From assembly GCA_905160935.1 (NCBI GenBank), contig CAJHZI010000683.1:124001-188000 (forward strand): a stretch of DNA of 64,000 bases. Direction: 5' to 3'. The translations under genes were made by a program, and so were the position numbers. The notes beneath the pieces are model-generated. The model had not been told where the DNA came from, did no database searches, and worked only from the letters and a program-made list of their open reading frames with translations. The DNA is from Enchytraeus crypticus (Eukaryota > Annelida > Clitellata > Enchytraeida > Enchytraeidae). The stretch's first letter is position 1. Every line of letters starts with the position of its first letter. Below are positions 40,766-52,604 of this stretch, one piece after another.

Positions 40766-41640
40766 AGTTGGTACATGAAGGACATCACTGTGGCCTATTG
40801 CAATCCTCAATTTCATTTAATTGCTTCTCTAAATTATTTCTAGAAGGCTATTCACAAATATCGCATTAACAACTTCCCCAATGATAGTAAACAGTAATTG
40901 AAGTTATAAAAACAAAAAATTACTGAATATTTTAAATTTGACATATTATAATTATGAAATATGCTAGTTATTCCCACTCAATAAAACAAGTCATCTCTCG
41001 CTGGTTAATTGCGACAACATTAATTGCTATTCACAGTATACCATCTATAATTACTACAGTATTTACTATTACAAAATATTTCTTAAAACAATAGAAAATA
41101 ATAAAATTTGGATAAAGTGAGATTACGAAATGTAATTTCAAATGCTGCAGATTTTCAGATAATTTATTATTTATTTATTTATTTGTTTATTTACATGGTT
41201 TTTTTACTCGTCGACTTTATTCGTGAAGATAAATTCACACCCTAAAGGTTAAAATTGTTCAGAATTTGAAGAAAAAATTGTAACTATTATTTAACTTAAA
41301 ATAGCAATGCCTCCCGCATATCAATGCTATCGTACAATTCAACAATGAGCAAACTGTTGCATATAATCCGCAACTTTTGTAAGTAAAACTAGAAAAATAT
41401 AAGAACTATAGCTCCACACGATATGATATCGATACACAAAATGATTGCAATTTATAAAAAACCTACTGAGTTATAATCAAAGCATAGATGTCCTTTACTT
41501 AACCTTGACTATCTCGCAATTTACCTCTCGATATAACAAAGAAAACTCCAAATGCCTTAACAAAAGATGTTCTCTCGGCTATAGTCTACTCTCAGCTGAG
41601 TCATCTTCCGTATCTCAATTGAATTTATGTAAAATAAACA
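40766..41640. other. Intergenic, no gene seen
   Basis: AT-rich. No coding character on either strand. Confidence 0.4.
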
Positions 41641-41644
41641 TCCT

Positions 41645-41850
41645 AAAGCTAAAGTTAAAACCAATTTTAACGTCAGTTTCTTGTTCGAATAGCATGTTAG
41701 TGACAGGGATAGCAGTGAATTTGAACCCAGCACGTACTGATCCGGTGTCGAACAACTTGACAAACATCCAACGGCTCAGCTCATCGACCTCTTTCTTAGT
41801 GCACTGCCTACTGGCAGATCCATGGCATGTATATAACGCCTCATCGACCT
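41645..41850 (-). mobile_element. tRNA-SINE subfamily 2 joined to LINE 3' end
   Basis: ACGTCAGTTTCTTGTTCGAA, GAATTTGAACCCAGCACG and GGTGTCGAACAACTTGAC are followed at about 41797 by TAGTGCACTGCCTACTGGCA and the LINE tail in the same reverse sense. Confidence 0.65.
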
Positions 41851-42049
41851 ATGAAAGCTTTAATTAGTTGATCTGGCGTATATTGATAGGCCTACTGTAT
41901 ATTTCAATTAAATGGAGTATTGAGAACAAAAGTTTAAAACATTAGGAAAAAAGTAAAGTTAAGTAAAGGAAAAACTAAAGTGAATAAGTGGAGTTATAAG
42001 AAAAGTTAAGAAAAAAAGAAAGCACTAGATCCAAACCAGAAAAGAAAAT

Positions 42050-42280
42050 CATGACCATCATCATCTTCCCTTAAATATCAGTTGAACTAGGGTCGTGATA
42101 CGAATAGACCTTCTTTTGAAGTTTTTTCATTCGTTTAATTTTTTAGCAATTTCTGGAATCTAGGCGCTCACCAACCGAACAAATACCATTTCTGCCGTTG
42201 GTTTGGATCTTGTTTTTATGTCGCCTTCTACGACACGTGCATATTTACACGGTTGGTCTATTCTTCAAGTAATCCGGACA
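42050..42280 (-). mobile_element. Dispersed repeat B, inverted
   Basis: TCATCATCTTCCC, TTGAACTAGGGTCGTGATAC, GAATAGACCTTC, TGGAATCTAGGCGCTCACCA and CGGTTGGTCTATTCTTCA are nearly all of the family in reverse order. Confidence 0.75.
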
Positions 42281-42404
42281 CAATACGGGCCTTCTTCTTA
42301 TAAAACATCAAATAAAAATCAAATATAAAGTGTGTTGAGAATTAATATTTAATAAACTTGTAGGTTCCGTTCTGAGGACAATATTCACGTTTGTGAAATG
42401 AAAT

Positions 42405-42600
42405 ATGTCTTAATTTTGAGCCAAAGGTCTTAATTTTGACCCGATTGGATATTGAACTTGCACTGTTTTGATCTCGCTTTCTCTTGTGGTCTCTGTGTAC
42501 TCAGTCGTCATCGTGTGGTGTTTTGGCGCATGTTTCCCTGACATTGTCTTATGGCGAGGAACCGGACGTTAAATTCTTATTGATTGATTGATTGAAATAT
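42405..42600 (+). mobile_element. Dispersed repeat E ending in (TTGA)n
   Basis: Same family as 1395-1625; the tail reads GGCGAGGAACCGGACGTTAA, then ATTCTTATTGATTGATTG. Confidence 0.75.
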
Positions 42601-43540
42601 TTCGACTCAGCACGCTCTGAGTTATACACTTAGACATTTAACCTGTGCTTAAGTCGGAGTAATGAACAGAACTGATTAATTTTAGCAATTATTATAATGA
42701 ACTGTTATAGGGTCTTCAAACCATTGTTAAAAATACATTGTCCCATAATACGCCAACGTGAACTGTGGCTTTCAATAGCAGATCTGTATGAAGTTAGGAA
42801 TTATTAGACCGGTAAATGGGATTGTATTACCATCCAAAACATGTCAGTAGTAATTTCTCCATCACGATCTTGACACCGAAATTATAATAACAAACGAGCA
42901 AGAATGTTTCTCTCTCAGGATTTCTTAGCGCCAAGGTTTAAATTATTTATTCACGTCAAATCAATCCTGCATCTAGTTTTCTAGCTTTCGAATTAACATT
43001 TTAAAAGAGCATTCTATCCAAAATTTATGATCAATAATGTCTTTTTGTACCATGATATAGTCTAAAATATATGATGCAAAGTAAGAATAACAGGCGATGC
43101 ACAATCCTGAGAATAAAAATAGAAAATCAGCATGAAAGTTGTTATTAGAAAAGAGATATTTTATGCAATTATACATCAACATTTACTTAGCTTTTTCTGA
43201 ATCCCGTTAATTTTGTGGAGACTTTTTCATTCAAGCTGACGATGATAAAAATTTAGCGAACTCCGACCCTGCCTTTAATTTTATGTTGTCCTTTCCTAGC
43301 TTAGAAACAAAAGGACATGGTTTTATTTAGCGTTCGTTTCCCTAACCTACGACTGCATCACTAAGGGACCGGAGTCACCAAGTGTAAAATCTGCAGATCT
43401 AGCATACAACATATATGCCATATCAACTTGAAAACCACTCATCCTAACCACTAATATATCTGTAGTTAACTTTGCAAGAGCAAACATAATGTTATCATTT
43501 GCGTAATGAACGCAAACCTTAGGATATTTGTAGAGCATTT
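42601..43540. other. Intergenic, no gene seen
   Basis: AT-rich. Short open frames on the minus strand (42973-43182, 43347-43538) lack family features or splice context. Confidence 0.4.
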
Positions 43541-43775
43541 GGTAACATACTGGCCTAGTAATCAGGAGTCATTAGGTTCAAATCCCGACCTAACCATCTC
43601 GTATAATTTACTTGATGATACGGAAAGAAAAGTTGTTAAACTTAGCAATGTGATGTTCGTCTAATAAATAGAATCATTGCCAGTAATGAATAGCGTCCTT
43701 GATATCATATATGCACGAGGAAACGAACATTAAATCTTTAGTAATAATAGCAATAATAAATCCTTCTCCTAAAAT
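43541..43775 (+). mobile_element. tRNA-like SINE remnant
   Basis: TAGGTTCAAATCCCGACCTA holds a perfect B box inside a T-arm-like hairpin. About 130 bp later CGAGGAAACGAACATTAAAT matches the 3' tail motif shared by SINE families here. The anticodon arm is too poor for a true tRNA. Confidence 0.55.
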
Positions 43776-43796
43776 GCAGAAGTAAAATGAGAACTT

Positions 43797-43873
43797 ACCA
43801 TGTATACAGACTTGCCGGTAGTTACTCCTGAGATTAATTTCGAAATATGTAATCCTCTCAACGTCTTTTGCAA
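43797..43873 (-). other. Possible orphan exon (low confidence)
   Basis: On the minus strand an open stretch of about 76 nt ends CATACATG|GTAAGT, a near-perfect donor, and starts after TTTTAG. It could be an untranslated first exon of the giant gene or chance. Confidence 0.2.
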
Positions 43874-44184
43874 CCTAAAACACTACTATTTCTTAGTTGA
43901 TAGAAATTACATATCTGTAACATTCAAAAGAGAATTAACTTCTTCGTTAACGCACAGATGGATTGTTTAATTATCACGTTGAGATAGAAATCACGCAGAA
44001 CCTGATCTCTGTGTGAACAGCGAGATCAGAGCAGATTCGTGATGCGACAAATGTCTCCTAGAGTCGTCTTCACTCGAGTCACCCACAGTTGGTCGAGCTC
44101 AACGAGCTAGTGCCAACAATATCTCAAACAACCCAGTGAAGTATCAGCCCCTCTCAGTGTGGTGCTTGTTCCACAGGGGCTCTA

Positions 44185-44192
44185 TAAAGAGT
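44185..44192 (+). promoter_or_regulatory. Possible TATA box
   Basis: GGCTCTATAAAGAGTCGC at 44179-44196 is a good core TATA context. The only candidate product is an unrecognised open frame at 44245-44457. Confidence 0.25.
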
Positions 44193-44244
44193 CGCATGCT
44201 AGAGAATACTGCTTGATTTCTCTAAAAACATGCGAAGTGAATAG

Positions 44245-44457
44245 CGGTCTGGCTGGGCAGAAGCGCAATTGTGTTTTTATGAAGATGAAAGGGTTGTAAA
44301 TGATAATAACCTGACGAGTACAATGGGTAGGGATATGGTTTTGTATGCGCCAGTCTTTAGAAAAATCTGCGTCGACTTGAAAACGCTTGAAAAAATTGAC
44401 GCTCTCCTTTTGTTTGACCCTAAGGATGGCTTTCCTTGCAAGTATCGAGATGTTTGA
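44245..44457 (+). other. Unrecognised open frame of about 70 codons
   Basis: Open from after a stop at 44244 to TGA at 44457. It has no ATG near its start and contains CFYEDERVVNDNN and LFDPKDGFPCKY. Composition is not obviously repetitive. It lies 50 bp downstream of the TATA-like sequence. It may be a remnant or chance. Confidence 0.2.
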
Positions 44458-45570
44458 GAATAGTTAGACCAAATACTACATATTATGTCCAATAAGAGCT
44501 GACCAATCTTGTATCAAAGGGACCCCAACGGAAAATCACCTCACATCCAGTATCTTGTTTTAGATCGCTAATAAATCAGAAACTTTATTGACATCACCTA
44601 GGTTGTGCTCTTACGCAAGCAGTCTATGTTATAATAAGCTATAAGAAGAATTCTAAGCCATGGATCTGCCATCTGCGGATAAACCATGGTTTGCAAACTC
44701 CTTATAGTGCTCGATGCGATCATGAAAGACGATTTTAATCTACTGAATAGCGACGGCAACTGCAAACGAGTCATATTTTCTATGAGAACATGTAAATGCT
44801 CCATTAGGTTTCGGCTTAGGTTCTGTAGAATCGGATCAACTTGTCGAACAACAGATTGATCTTAACGAGTGTGAAAGAAGCACTTAAGTAAGAATTTATA
44901 CCAACCACGCAGTTGACAATAATTATAAAGAAAGAGAGAGAGATACAGAGAAAGAGAGGGAGATAGAGGGAGGGGAAGAGAAAGAGAGATACAGAGAGAA
45001 AGAGTGGGAGAAAGAAAGACAGAGACATAGAAAGACAGATATAGAGAAGTTAACAGAGCATCACGACGATTGAAATGTTGAGTCTAAATTAGACTCAAGC
45101 TGCTGTAGAGGCTGAGAGGGGTAGAGGGAACTATGTCGCCTAAGCCAGACCATCACATTGAGGTCATTGACCTACATCAAGATAATCCTAGTGAAGCTCA
45201 AGAACTGCGCGTGAATAGAGAGCCGTCAACTGTCAAACTGTAACACCCGTTGTTTACTTCTAGATACAAATAACCGAGCCAAGTCACAATTATACGGTAA
45301 AATACGTACTTCGTATTATATAACTACAAAAAAGTATAATAATATAGTCGTTTATTTCAATGGTGCCATACAACAACGCAGAACTTCTGCACAGTTTAGA
45401 AAATAAAATAAAATAACTGTTCAAAATAAACAATTCACTGCAGTGAACCCACATTTATCCCAGATAGTGAATTAACCGTTGAGTTACAATTGTCTTTCGC
45501 GTATTATTTTTGTATTATTTACAATAAGTACATATCACGCACCTTTCACAAGAGTATCAGCTTCTTACAC
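44458..45570. other. Intergenic, no gene seen
   Basis: A GA-rich simple tract lies at 44930-45060 (AGAGAAAGAGAGATACAGAG) and a diverged repeat fragment at about 44600-44700. The rest is AT-rich. Confidence 0.45.
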
Positions 45571-45574
45571 TCGA

Positions 45575-45840
45575 TAATCCTCTCTCTCTCTCTCTCTCAA
45601 TCTATCTCTTATTGCACTGCCTACTGGCAGGTCCATGGTATATAACTCCTTACTCATCCTTAACTTCTGTTTTCCTCTTCATGTCAACATACAAGTGGAT
45701 CTTTAAATCATCTATAACATTCCTCATGATATACAGTTATTCTTGGGGGATTCTGCTTATGACGAGGTGGGTCCCCTATGCCTTCCTCAGCTTCGACTAA
45801 CATTTACTGGGCAGGGGCGTCATTCCCTGAGAACACTATC
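45575..45840 (-). mobile_element. (TC)n plus LINE 3'-end subfamily copy
   Basis: Same composite as 6150-6410: a TC run, TATTGCACTGCCTACTGGCA, then ATGACGAGGTGGGTCCCCTA and GGCAGGGGCGTCATTCCC. Confidence 0.75.
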
Positions 45841-46089
45841 CTGTTTACTCATCACTCGATAATATGAAAACAGATTTCTTTGTCTTTTCACAACACGATT
45901 CTATTGTTCAACTATTACAGTATATCATTAATATAAATTGTATGAAGCTGTTTACTCCATCGCATGCCCTAAAGCTCAGCGAATATCTATGACCAAAGCA
46001 TTTGATTATGAAACAAACACCTGTCCTGAATATAGAGTCCTCTTACAAGAAAACAACAATTTGAATTGTTCATATACGACACAGTGATT

Positions 46090-46255
46090 GTTGTTTTCCT
46101 CTCTAGTGTTCTGCTAAGTGGCAGGTACAAGGTGCATATTCCTACATGATCATGATCAAGGTACATATTCCATTGACAAACTGCATTTCACGCTTCATAA
46201 TGAGCACTCTATCGATCAACGAATTATTCCTTTCACAAAAAGGATATACCTTAAA
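46090..46255 (-). mobile_element. Dispersed repeat G fragment, inverted
   Basis: GTTCTGCTAAGTGGCAGGTA, ATGAGCACTCTATCGATCAA and TTCCTTTCACAAAA match repeat G in reverse. GTACATATTCC-like sequence is doubled. Confidence 0.55.
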
Positions 46256-46739
46256 TATACGCCTTAATGTAGCCTATAACAAGATTATAGTGACACAAAA
46301 GCTATTGATCAGGAAGCATGGAATGCTTGTTCAGGAACCATGAAATAGGCAATACATTCCAATATGTACAAATGATACTCTCCAATATGTTGCCTATTAC
46401 ACCTGTCGATAACTATTAGAGATTCTTCCAATAGGTTCTTATCTAAACTAATTGTAGGGCAGATTTCTACTTTACGCACGACTCCAGTCTTCATGCTAAA
46501 TGTTTATTATCAACAATAACAACATTAATATGTGGGCCCATATGTTGTCCCTGAAAACAATAAAATATATAAGTAAACACCAATTATGTATGTTAATCGA
46601 TTACAAAGATGAGAGTTTTTCTACATATTATAAACACTAATCGTTAGTCACCATAAATGGCTCGTGTCATAGGAGGCAACTAATGGAAGTATTAATTCAC
46701 CTAACACCTTAGCTTTTCTATGTTGACTTCAAGATCAAA

Positions 46740-47750
46740 AGAGCGTGCGAGAGAGAGGGAACAAGAGAAAGAGAGTGAGTGAGTGAGTGAGTGAGTGAGT
46801 GAGTGAGTGAGTGAGTGAGTGAGTGAGTGAGTGAGTGAGTGAGTGAGTGAGTGAGTGAGTGAGTGAGTGAGTGAGTGAGTGAGTGAGTGAGTGAGTGAGG
46901 GAGTGAGTGAGTGAGTGAGTGAGTGAGTGAGTGAGTGAGTGAGTGAGTGAGTGAGTGAGTGAGTGAGTGAGTGAGTGAGTGAGTGAGTGAGTGAGTGAGT
47001 GAGTGAGTGAGTGAGTGCGTGAGTGAGTGAGTGAGTGAGTGAGTGAGTGAGTGAGTGAGTGAGTGAGTGAGTGAGTGAGTGAGTGAGTGAGTGAGTGAGT
47101 GAGTGAGTGAGTGAGTGAGTGAGTGAGTGAGTGAGTGAGTGAGTGAGTGAGTGAGTGAGTGAGTGAGAGTGAGTGAGTGAGTGAGTGAGTGAGAGTGAGT
47201 GAGTGAGTGAGTGAGTGAGTGAGTGAGTGAGTGAGTGAGTGAGTGAGTGAGTGAGTGAGTGAGTGAGTGAGTGAGTGAGTGAGTGAGTGAGTGAGTGAGA
47301 GTGAGTGAGTGAGTGAGTGAGTGAGTGAGTGAGTGAGTGAGTGACGTGAGTGAGTGAGTGAGTGAGTGAGTGAGTGAGTGAGTGAGTGAGTGAGTGAGTG
47401 AGTGAGTGAGTGAGTGAGTGAGTGAGTGAGTGAGTGAGTGAGTGAGTGAGTGAGTGAGTGAGTGAGTGAGTGAGTGAGTGAGTGAGTGAGTGAGTGAGTG
47501 AGTGAGTGAGTGAGTGAGTGAGTGAGTGAGTGAGTGAGTGAGTGAGTGAGTGAGTGAGTGAGTGAGTGAGTGAGTGAGTGAGTGAGTGAGTGAGTGAGTG
47601 AGTGAGTGAGTGAGTGAGTGAGTGAAAGAGAGAAAGAGACAGACAGAGACAGACAGAGAGAGAGAGAGAAAAGTAGAGAGAGATAGGCAGAGAGAGCGTG
47701 AGAGAAAGAGAGAGAGAGAGAGAAAGACGAAGAGAGAGAGAGGAAGAAAT
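46740..47750. repeat. (GAGT)n microsatellite, about 850 bp, flanked by AG-rich DNA
   Basis: About 210 copies of GAGT at 46775-47624, with few interruptions (GAGAGT at three places, GACGTGAG at 47342). Both sides are AG-rich, like an over-expanded LINE tail. The Thr-His-Ser-Leu open frame on the minus strand is an artefact. Confidence 0.95.
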
Positions 47751-47990
47751 AATTTCATCACTACAAATGAATTTATGCCTACTTCCACCAAGCCATCGCT
47801 GCTTAGAAAATAAACAGGAAATGGATTTATTTATTCTAAGAACACTCTCCCATAGTTTGTATATTGCTTTGTTTACTTAAGATCGGGTCAAAGTTCAGAT
47901 GACTATAAGTAAGAACTAGATCATCACCATTAATTCCTCGCAATTAAAATCAATTGTTAAATGCTGATGCCCCGGGATCTCTTTAAGATG

Positions 47991-48033
<43 letters not shown>

Positions 48034-48919
48034 TATACAGGATAATAATATTTGTTTTGAAATGTACCTAGGTCTCTGTTCCAATAGTAAGCGTATTTTT
48101 TCAATTAAACTATAGGCCTAGACCTTATGTTCTTGTATTCGTACACCCTTCGTATTTTCGCATTAAATTCGAGGCCCTACATTTATTTAAACGAGGAAAG
48201 GAAGCTCACTATCATAAAAGTGTATAAGAGGAAGATTTGACGAGTTACAATACGATGTTCTATCAGGACCGATCGAGGCTAGGGCAAAGCTAGACCAAGA
48301 AGACTTGGAGATTGGATGCTCAATCCCAAAATTTTCAACCCCTTGTAAGGCCATATATGCTACCTAGAGACTAAAGTAGCTACCCCCCATTTAGCCCCCC
48401 ATTTTATGATCCTATAGTGTTATAATTTTAGTGATCCTATAGTGGCCCTGGTTTTTATTGGACAACAAAAGTTTTCACACAGCGATACTCTGTTACTAAA
48501 CAACTTTCTTTGATACACTTCAGCGTCTCATATAAGTTGACAATGTGTTTTCTTGCACAGCAATTGTAAAAAAACGGCTATAGCGCAACAATGAAAGGTT
48601 CACAACAATAACACTGACAGCTTGACAGATTCGTACATATTTAACCGTATAATGGTAGATATAAAGTTTAAACCTCCAAGCGATCAGATATGTTTATGTG
48701 ACCCATTAGGTCGTTAATGGTTGCCCAGCAGCAAATCTTGCAAGAGACTAAAGTATACTTGTTTCCAATGTTTTCTTAACGCTGTGGTTCCCAACCTGCT
48801 TAACCCAACGACTCAAAAGGTTTAATTTTTGCTTCAGGTGGCGATCCCCGAGTTTTTCTGGTAGGCTACTATGTTCATGTTTTTGAGTACTTTTCTGGCT
48901 TTGGACTACATTGCTACAG

Positions 48920-48987
<68 letters not shown>

Positions 48988-49085
48988 ATATATAGATATA
49001 AGATGTATCATAGATACTTTAAGATATATAACGATCCTTCCAGCACACTGCTCCTCAGATCTGGAATTCTCTTCCTTACACTTTG
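47751..49085. repeat. Intergenic with two (AT)n runs
   Basis: (AT)n lies at 47993-48030 and 48921-48983. No gene seen. The stretch 48270-48440 (CCCCCCATTTAGCCCCCC) is slightly unusual in C runs. Confidence 0.6.
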
Positions 49086-49089
49086 TCCG

Positions 49090-49360
49090 GGTGGTTTGAA
49101 GAATTGATTAACCGGTGGCTGCACGAGTCGTAGAAGGCGACTAAAGCACTTAGATCCATACCAACGGCAGAAAGGGCATTCGGTTGGTGAGCGCCTAGGC
49201 TCCAGAAATTGCTAAAAGAAATTTAACGAATGGAAAAGTCTCAAATAGGGGATTGACTGATACCATGATGTAGGGCAGAGAGGATTTGAGACAGTCTATT
49301 GGTATTCCGACCATAGTTAAATAGGGATTCAAGGGAAGATGATAATGACGATGATGTGTA
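49090..49360 (+). mobile_element. Dispersed repeat B, near full length
   Basis: GTCCGGGTGGTTTGAAGAAT, GTCGTAGAAGGCGACTAAAG, GGGCATTCGGTTGGTGAGCG, AATAGGGGATTGACTGATAC and GGAAGATGATAATGACGATG. Confidence 0.8.
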
Positions 49361-49364
49361 ATCT

Positions 49365-49445
49365 TGATCTTGCCGGCTTGATTTTGTCTCAATAGTGCTC
49401 GATGTTGTCATTGATGACTGTAGCACTCTAATTGTTGTTATTATT
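49365..49445. mobile_element. Repeat H fragment
   Basis: AGTGCTCGATGTTGTCATTG is inverted relative to CAACGACAACATCGAGCACT at 51332. A small family of about 80 bp. Confidence 0.5.
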
Positions 49446-49590
49446 ATCTTCTATCTTATTCTTATCTTGTTATTAAATGCTTATAATGTTGTTTCTTGCT
49501 TAATGATTTTTTTAATATTTGATGGCTTTCTGTCATTAGCTCGAATAAAACGTAAATTTGTAAACATAAACAAACCGGCATTGAGCGACA

Positions 49591-51010
49591 ATGTGGAGGT
49601 CAGGTTTTTTATTTGCGCCCCTCAAGTTAGACGGAAGGGATATTGGCAAAATCAAGAAAGAGGGGTATCTTAGAGGAACGAAGGCCTACAGAGCTCGTCT
49701 AATTTTTGTTGGAACTGGATTGGCTGTGTCAATATTAATTGGCTTAATTGCAGTGTTAGTAATCAGCTATTTCTTTCCTTTGTGGATTGACCTTGTATTA
49801 TATTTTTTAATAATCTTTATTATATTAGATCCTTCTAAAATTAATCGTTTTCTAGTAAACTATTTGGCTTGGTTTTGACTTCAAAGTACTTGTGGTTGTC
49901 GCTGATGACAGTAACACTTTAATGATGTTGTTGTTGTCTTCATGTTTTCCTTTTTCGTTCGTATTTCGTTCGTATCGTTCGTACCCACATTACGTACCGC
50001 ATGTGCTGCACCTTTCTAAGTGCTGTTTTGTAATTTTCGTTATTTCCTTCAGTTCGTTGCCTTTTTGGCGCTTCAATTGCACCCGGCGCAGATTTAAACA
50101 TAGCCTTCCAACACCCGCATAATATTTTCATTCAAAGCTGTTAACAGTCGGTCTTTCAGGGTGGTCGCCCACAAAGTACTAACCGGATACGATGTAGCTT
50201 AACTTCGTTTAATTGATGCGCAGCTAAATCAAGTTTGATAAATCGCAGCCCCAGTGCTGAAATTCCCGACACAATATTTTCTGTGAGCACTCTTGTTTTT
50301 TATCATCTGAGGCTTTGCTTTTCTATGATCATCCACTGCAAAAGAGTCATAATAATTCGCCTTTCTAATATTGCTTTTCCGTATTGTGCCCATAAGCTGT
50401 AATGACTAATACTATTTTATAAACATGGCGCTTATTAAATTCTTTCAGCATATAACCTCTGCTGGTCTAAGCATTGAATTCAATTTCAGAAGAAAAGAAT
50501 TTATTATTATACTACTATTTATAATTCTAATATGCCTTGCTAAAGGCTATTGTCAAATATGATGGGCATATTCAAAGAGACGAGATCATCTCAATGAAAC
50601 TTTTTATTTAACATTTTAAAACAATTTGCGACGAACTGTCCGTAAGTTATTAACTTTTAAATTTGTAAAGTTAATATTCCTTTTAATAAATTACATTGAG
50701 GTTTATATGGAGTAAGGTCTGCAGTTGTGTTAAATTTTTTTCCTAACAAATTTTTATATTCATTTACATGTACATTTAACTACTCGATTACAAGTACTTG
50801 TACGCAATTCTTATTTTTCTATTTGTAGATATTATTTATCTGTGTTTAATATGTTTCAGTGTGCGAAAAGGAACAGTATTTGATCGGCACATGATGGCAA
50901 CATTTATGAAATGGGAGGATGAGTATAAGCATCATGTGGATAAAATTAAAGAAGTTGAAGCGAAACAAGTCTTAAGGGTCCGAGAAAAACTAAGTGACGA
51001 TGATATATGA
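49591..51010 (+). CDS. Small single-pass membrane protein, 104 residues (two coding exons)
   Basis: Exon 1 is 49591-49754, with donor CAGT|GTTAGT, phase 2. Exon 2 is 50860-51010, with acceptor TTTCAG. The joined frame is exact. The ATG has A at -3. Residues 1-35 are basic and carry KLDGRDIGKIKK. Residues about 37-56 form one transmembrane helix (LIFVGTGLAVSILIGLIAVV). Residues 57-104 are charged and probably helical (KWEDEYKHHVDKIKEVEAKQ) and end in SDDDI. Size and layout resemble small mitochondrial or ER membrane subunits, but I do not recognise the family. Reading on without splicing gives 95 residues with a second hydrophobic stretch. The strong coding look of exon 2 and AATAAA about 70 bp after the stop favour the spliced form. 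Confidence 0.7.
50140..50240 (-). mobile_element. 5S rRNA-derived SINE fragment
   Basis: The complement reads GAAGTTAAGCTACATCG, then CCGGTTAGTACTTTGTGGGC and GACCACCCT. This follows the 3' half of 5S rRNA (TTAAGC, GGTTAGTACTT, GGGTGACC). It lies inside the intron of the small membrane protein gene. Confidence 0.7.
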
Positions 51011-51079
51011 GTTTCATATTTGTATTTTGTATGTATAGTACTGTACCTTAGGTAATGTTTAATGCAATACTTGCTTGTA

Positions 51080-51085
51080 AATAAA
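51080..51085 (+). terminator. Polyadenylation signal of the small membrane protein gene
   Basis: AATAAA, about 70 bp after the TGA at 51008-51010. Confidence 0.6.
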
Positions 51086-51184
51086 TTTGTGTATTTTTTG
51101 AGTGTTAAATATCCGGAATATAGCCAAATTATGCAGTATAACTTTCAATTAATTGATCATTTTACTGTATAGCTACATTCTTGA

Positions 51185-51420
51185 TCAAGCAAAAACCCAT
51201 CTCTTACAGCCATAAGTTAATATTCCAACCCTCTTGCATCGAATCATGTACTTGCACTGTTTTGATCCCACTGTCTCTTTGGTCTACATAATAATAATAA
51301 TAATAACAACAATTGAAGTGCTACAGTCATCAACGACAACATCGAGCACTATAGAGACCCAGTCATCATCCTGCTGCATCGTGACATCGTTTGATGAAGA
51401 TAGAGTTTCTCCAATATGAT
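51185..51420 (+). mobile_element. Repeat E fragment and repeat H fragment
   Basis: CTTGCACTGTTTTGATCCCA (repeat E core), then (ATA)n and GTGCTACAGTCATCAACGAC (repeat H). Confidence 0.55.
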
Positions 51421-51904
51421 AAGTTATGCAGTTAAATTGTTACCTTTTTACACTTTTATTTTTTCAATTTCTGCTTTTGACAGAACTGTAGCCATTTTTG
51501 ATATCCATAAACTAAAAAACATTTGTAGAAATTATAATTTTTAACATTGCTATGAATCATCAAGGAAGATGATGATAATGATAATGATGATGATGATGAT
51601 GATGAAGCTACTACAAAAATCATTTGGTCTATGAGGAACTAGTAGGTAGTGATGATTCTAGAACAGTAGTGTGGATGATGCGCACCTCCCCCTACCCTTC
51701 TTCATCTGGTGTTATGTGGAACATCAATAGCTGGGTTCAAGGTATTTGTTGGTCATTTGCATCTGATGTAATTTCGGCTTAACCCTGACCCACCATTCAT
51801 GTTATGTGTGGAACTACAGTTAAAAGTAAAACTTTTTGGATTTCGATATGTATGCTGCTTTTAATGACTCTGCGCTTTGTGTATTCTACCATCTATTTTA
51901 TACA

Positions 51905-52100
51905 TGTGTTGTGTCCGGTTTGCTGAAGAATAGTCCACCACGTGGGCTACAAGTGTCATAAAATGCGACGAAGCACTAAAATCCAAACCAATGTCAGTAA
52001 GAGCATTCAGTTGGTGAGCGCCTAGGCTCCAGAAATTGCTAAAATATTTATAATCCCTACCCTAGTTAAACTGGGATTCGTGGGAGGATGATGATGTTGT
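51905..52100 (+). mobile_element. Dispersed repeat B
   Basis: GTGTCCGGTTTGCTGAAGAA, GAGCATTCAGTTGGTGAGCG and CCTACCCTAGTTAAACTGGG, then GGGAGGATGATGATG. An internal piece is missing. Confidence 0.75.
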
Positions 52101-52600
52101 ACCATATGCTGCTTATAATGAATCTACACTTTATTGGTCATTCATTTCCTTGAATATTCTTTCGTTTTAATTTTCTTCAATAAAGCTATATAATTTTCAC
52201 AAAGCTTAGTTGTAAGTTTTTATAACATACTAAAACTTATATTTTGATGTTCGACTTATTTTATTTTATTTTTAATTGTTGTTCTGTCAGGGAGGTTAGG
52301 CCTGAATGTATGATCCAGAACTTCTGGCTCTCCCATTGCTCATATTCATGTGGCAAGTTTGTTCATTTCAAAGAATTTGTTGTGTTTGATTTCATATCTT
52401 TTAGTTGTCATTGAAAGTTTACAGACTGTTGCCTTTTAAAATCGTCAATGAGTGACCTAATTGGGTATGATACCTGTATGTGAAGAAATCATGATTTAGC
52501 ATATGATGTTTGAATATGTAATTGGTCAATGAGAAGTCTAAAATGAATGAATTATATTATTACTCCCTGATCTTACCTCATTGGTAGCAATCATAGTCAA
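52101..52600. other. Intergenic, no gene seen
   Basis: AT-rich, unremarkable. AATAAA at about 52181 has no associated gene. Confidence 0.4.
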
Positions 52601-52604
52601 TTAA

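Noticed and set aside
43541-43610. tRNA gene
   Set aside because: The T arm and B box are good, but the anticodon stem does not pair well and the acceptor stem is missing.
46718-47791. Long minus-strand open frame rich in Thr-His-Ser-Leu
   Set aside because: It is a translation of the (GAGT)n microsatellite. A tetranucleotide with no stop stays open in all frames.
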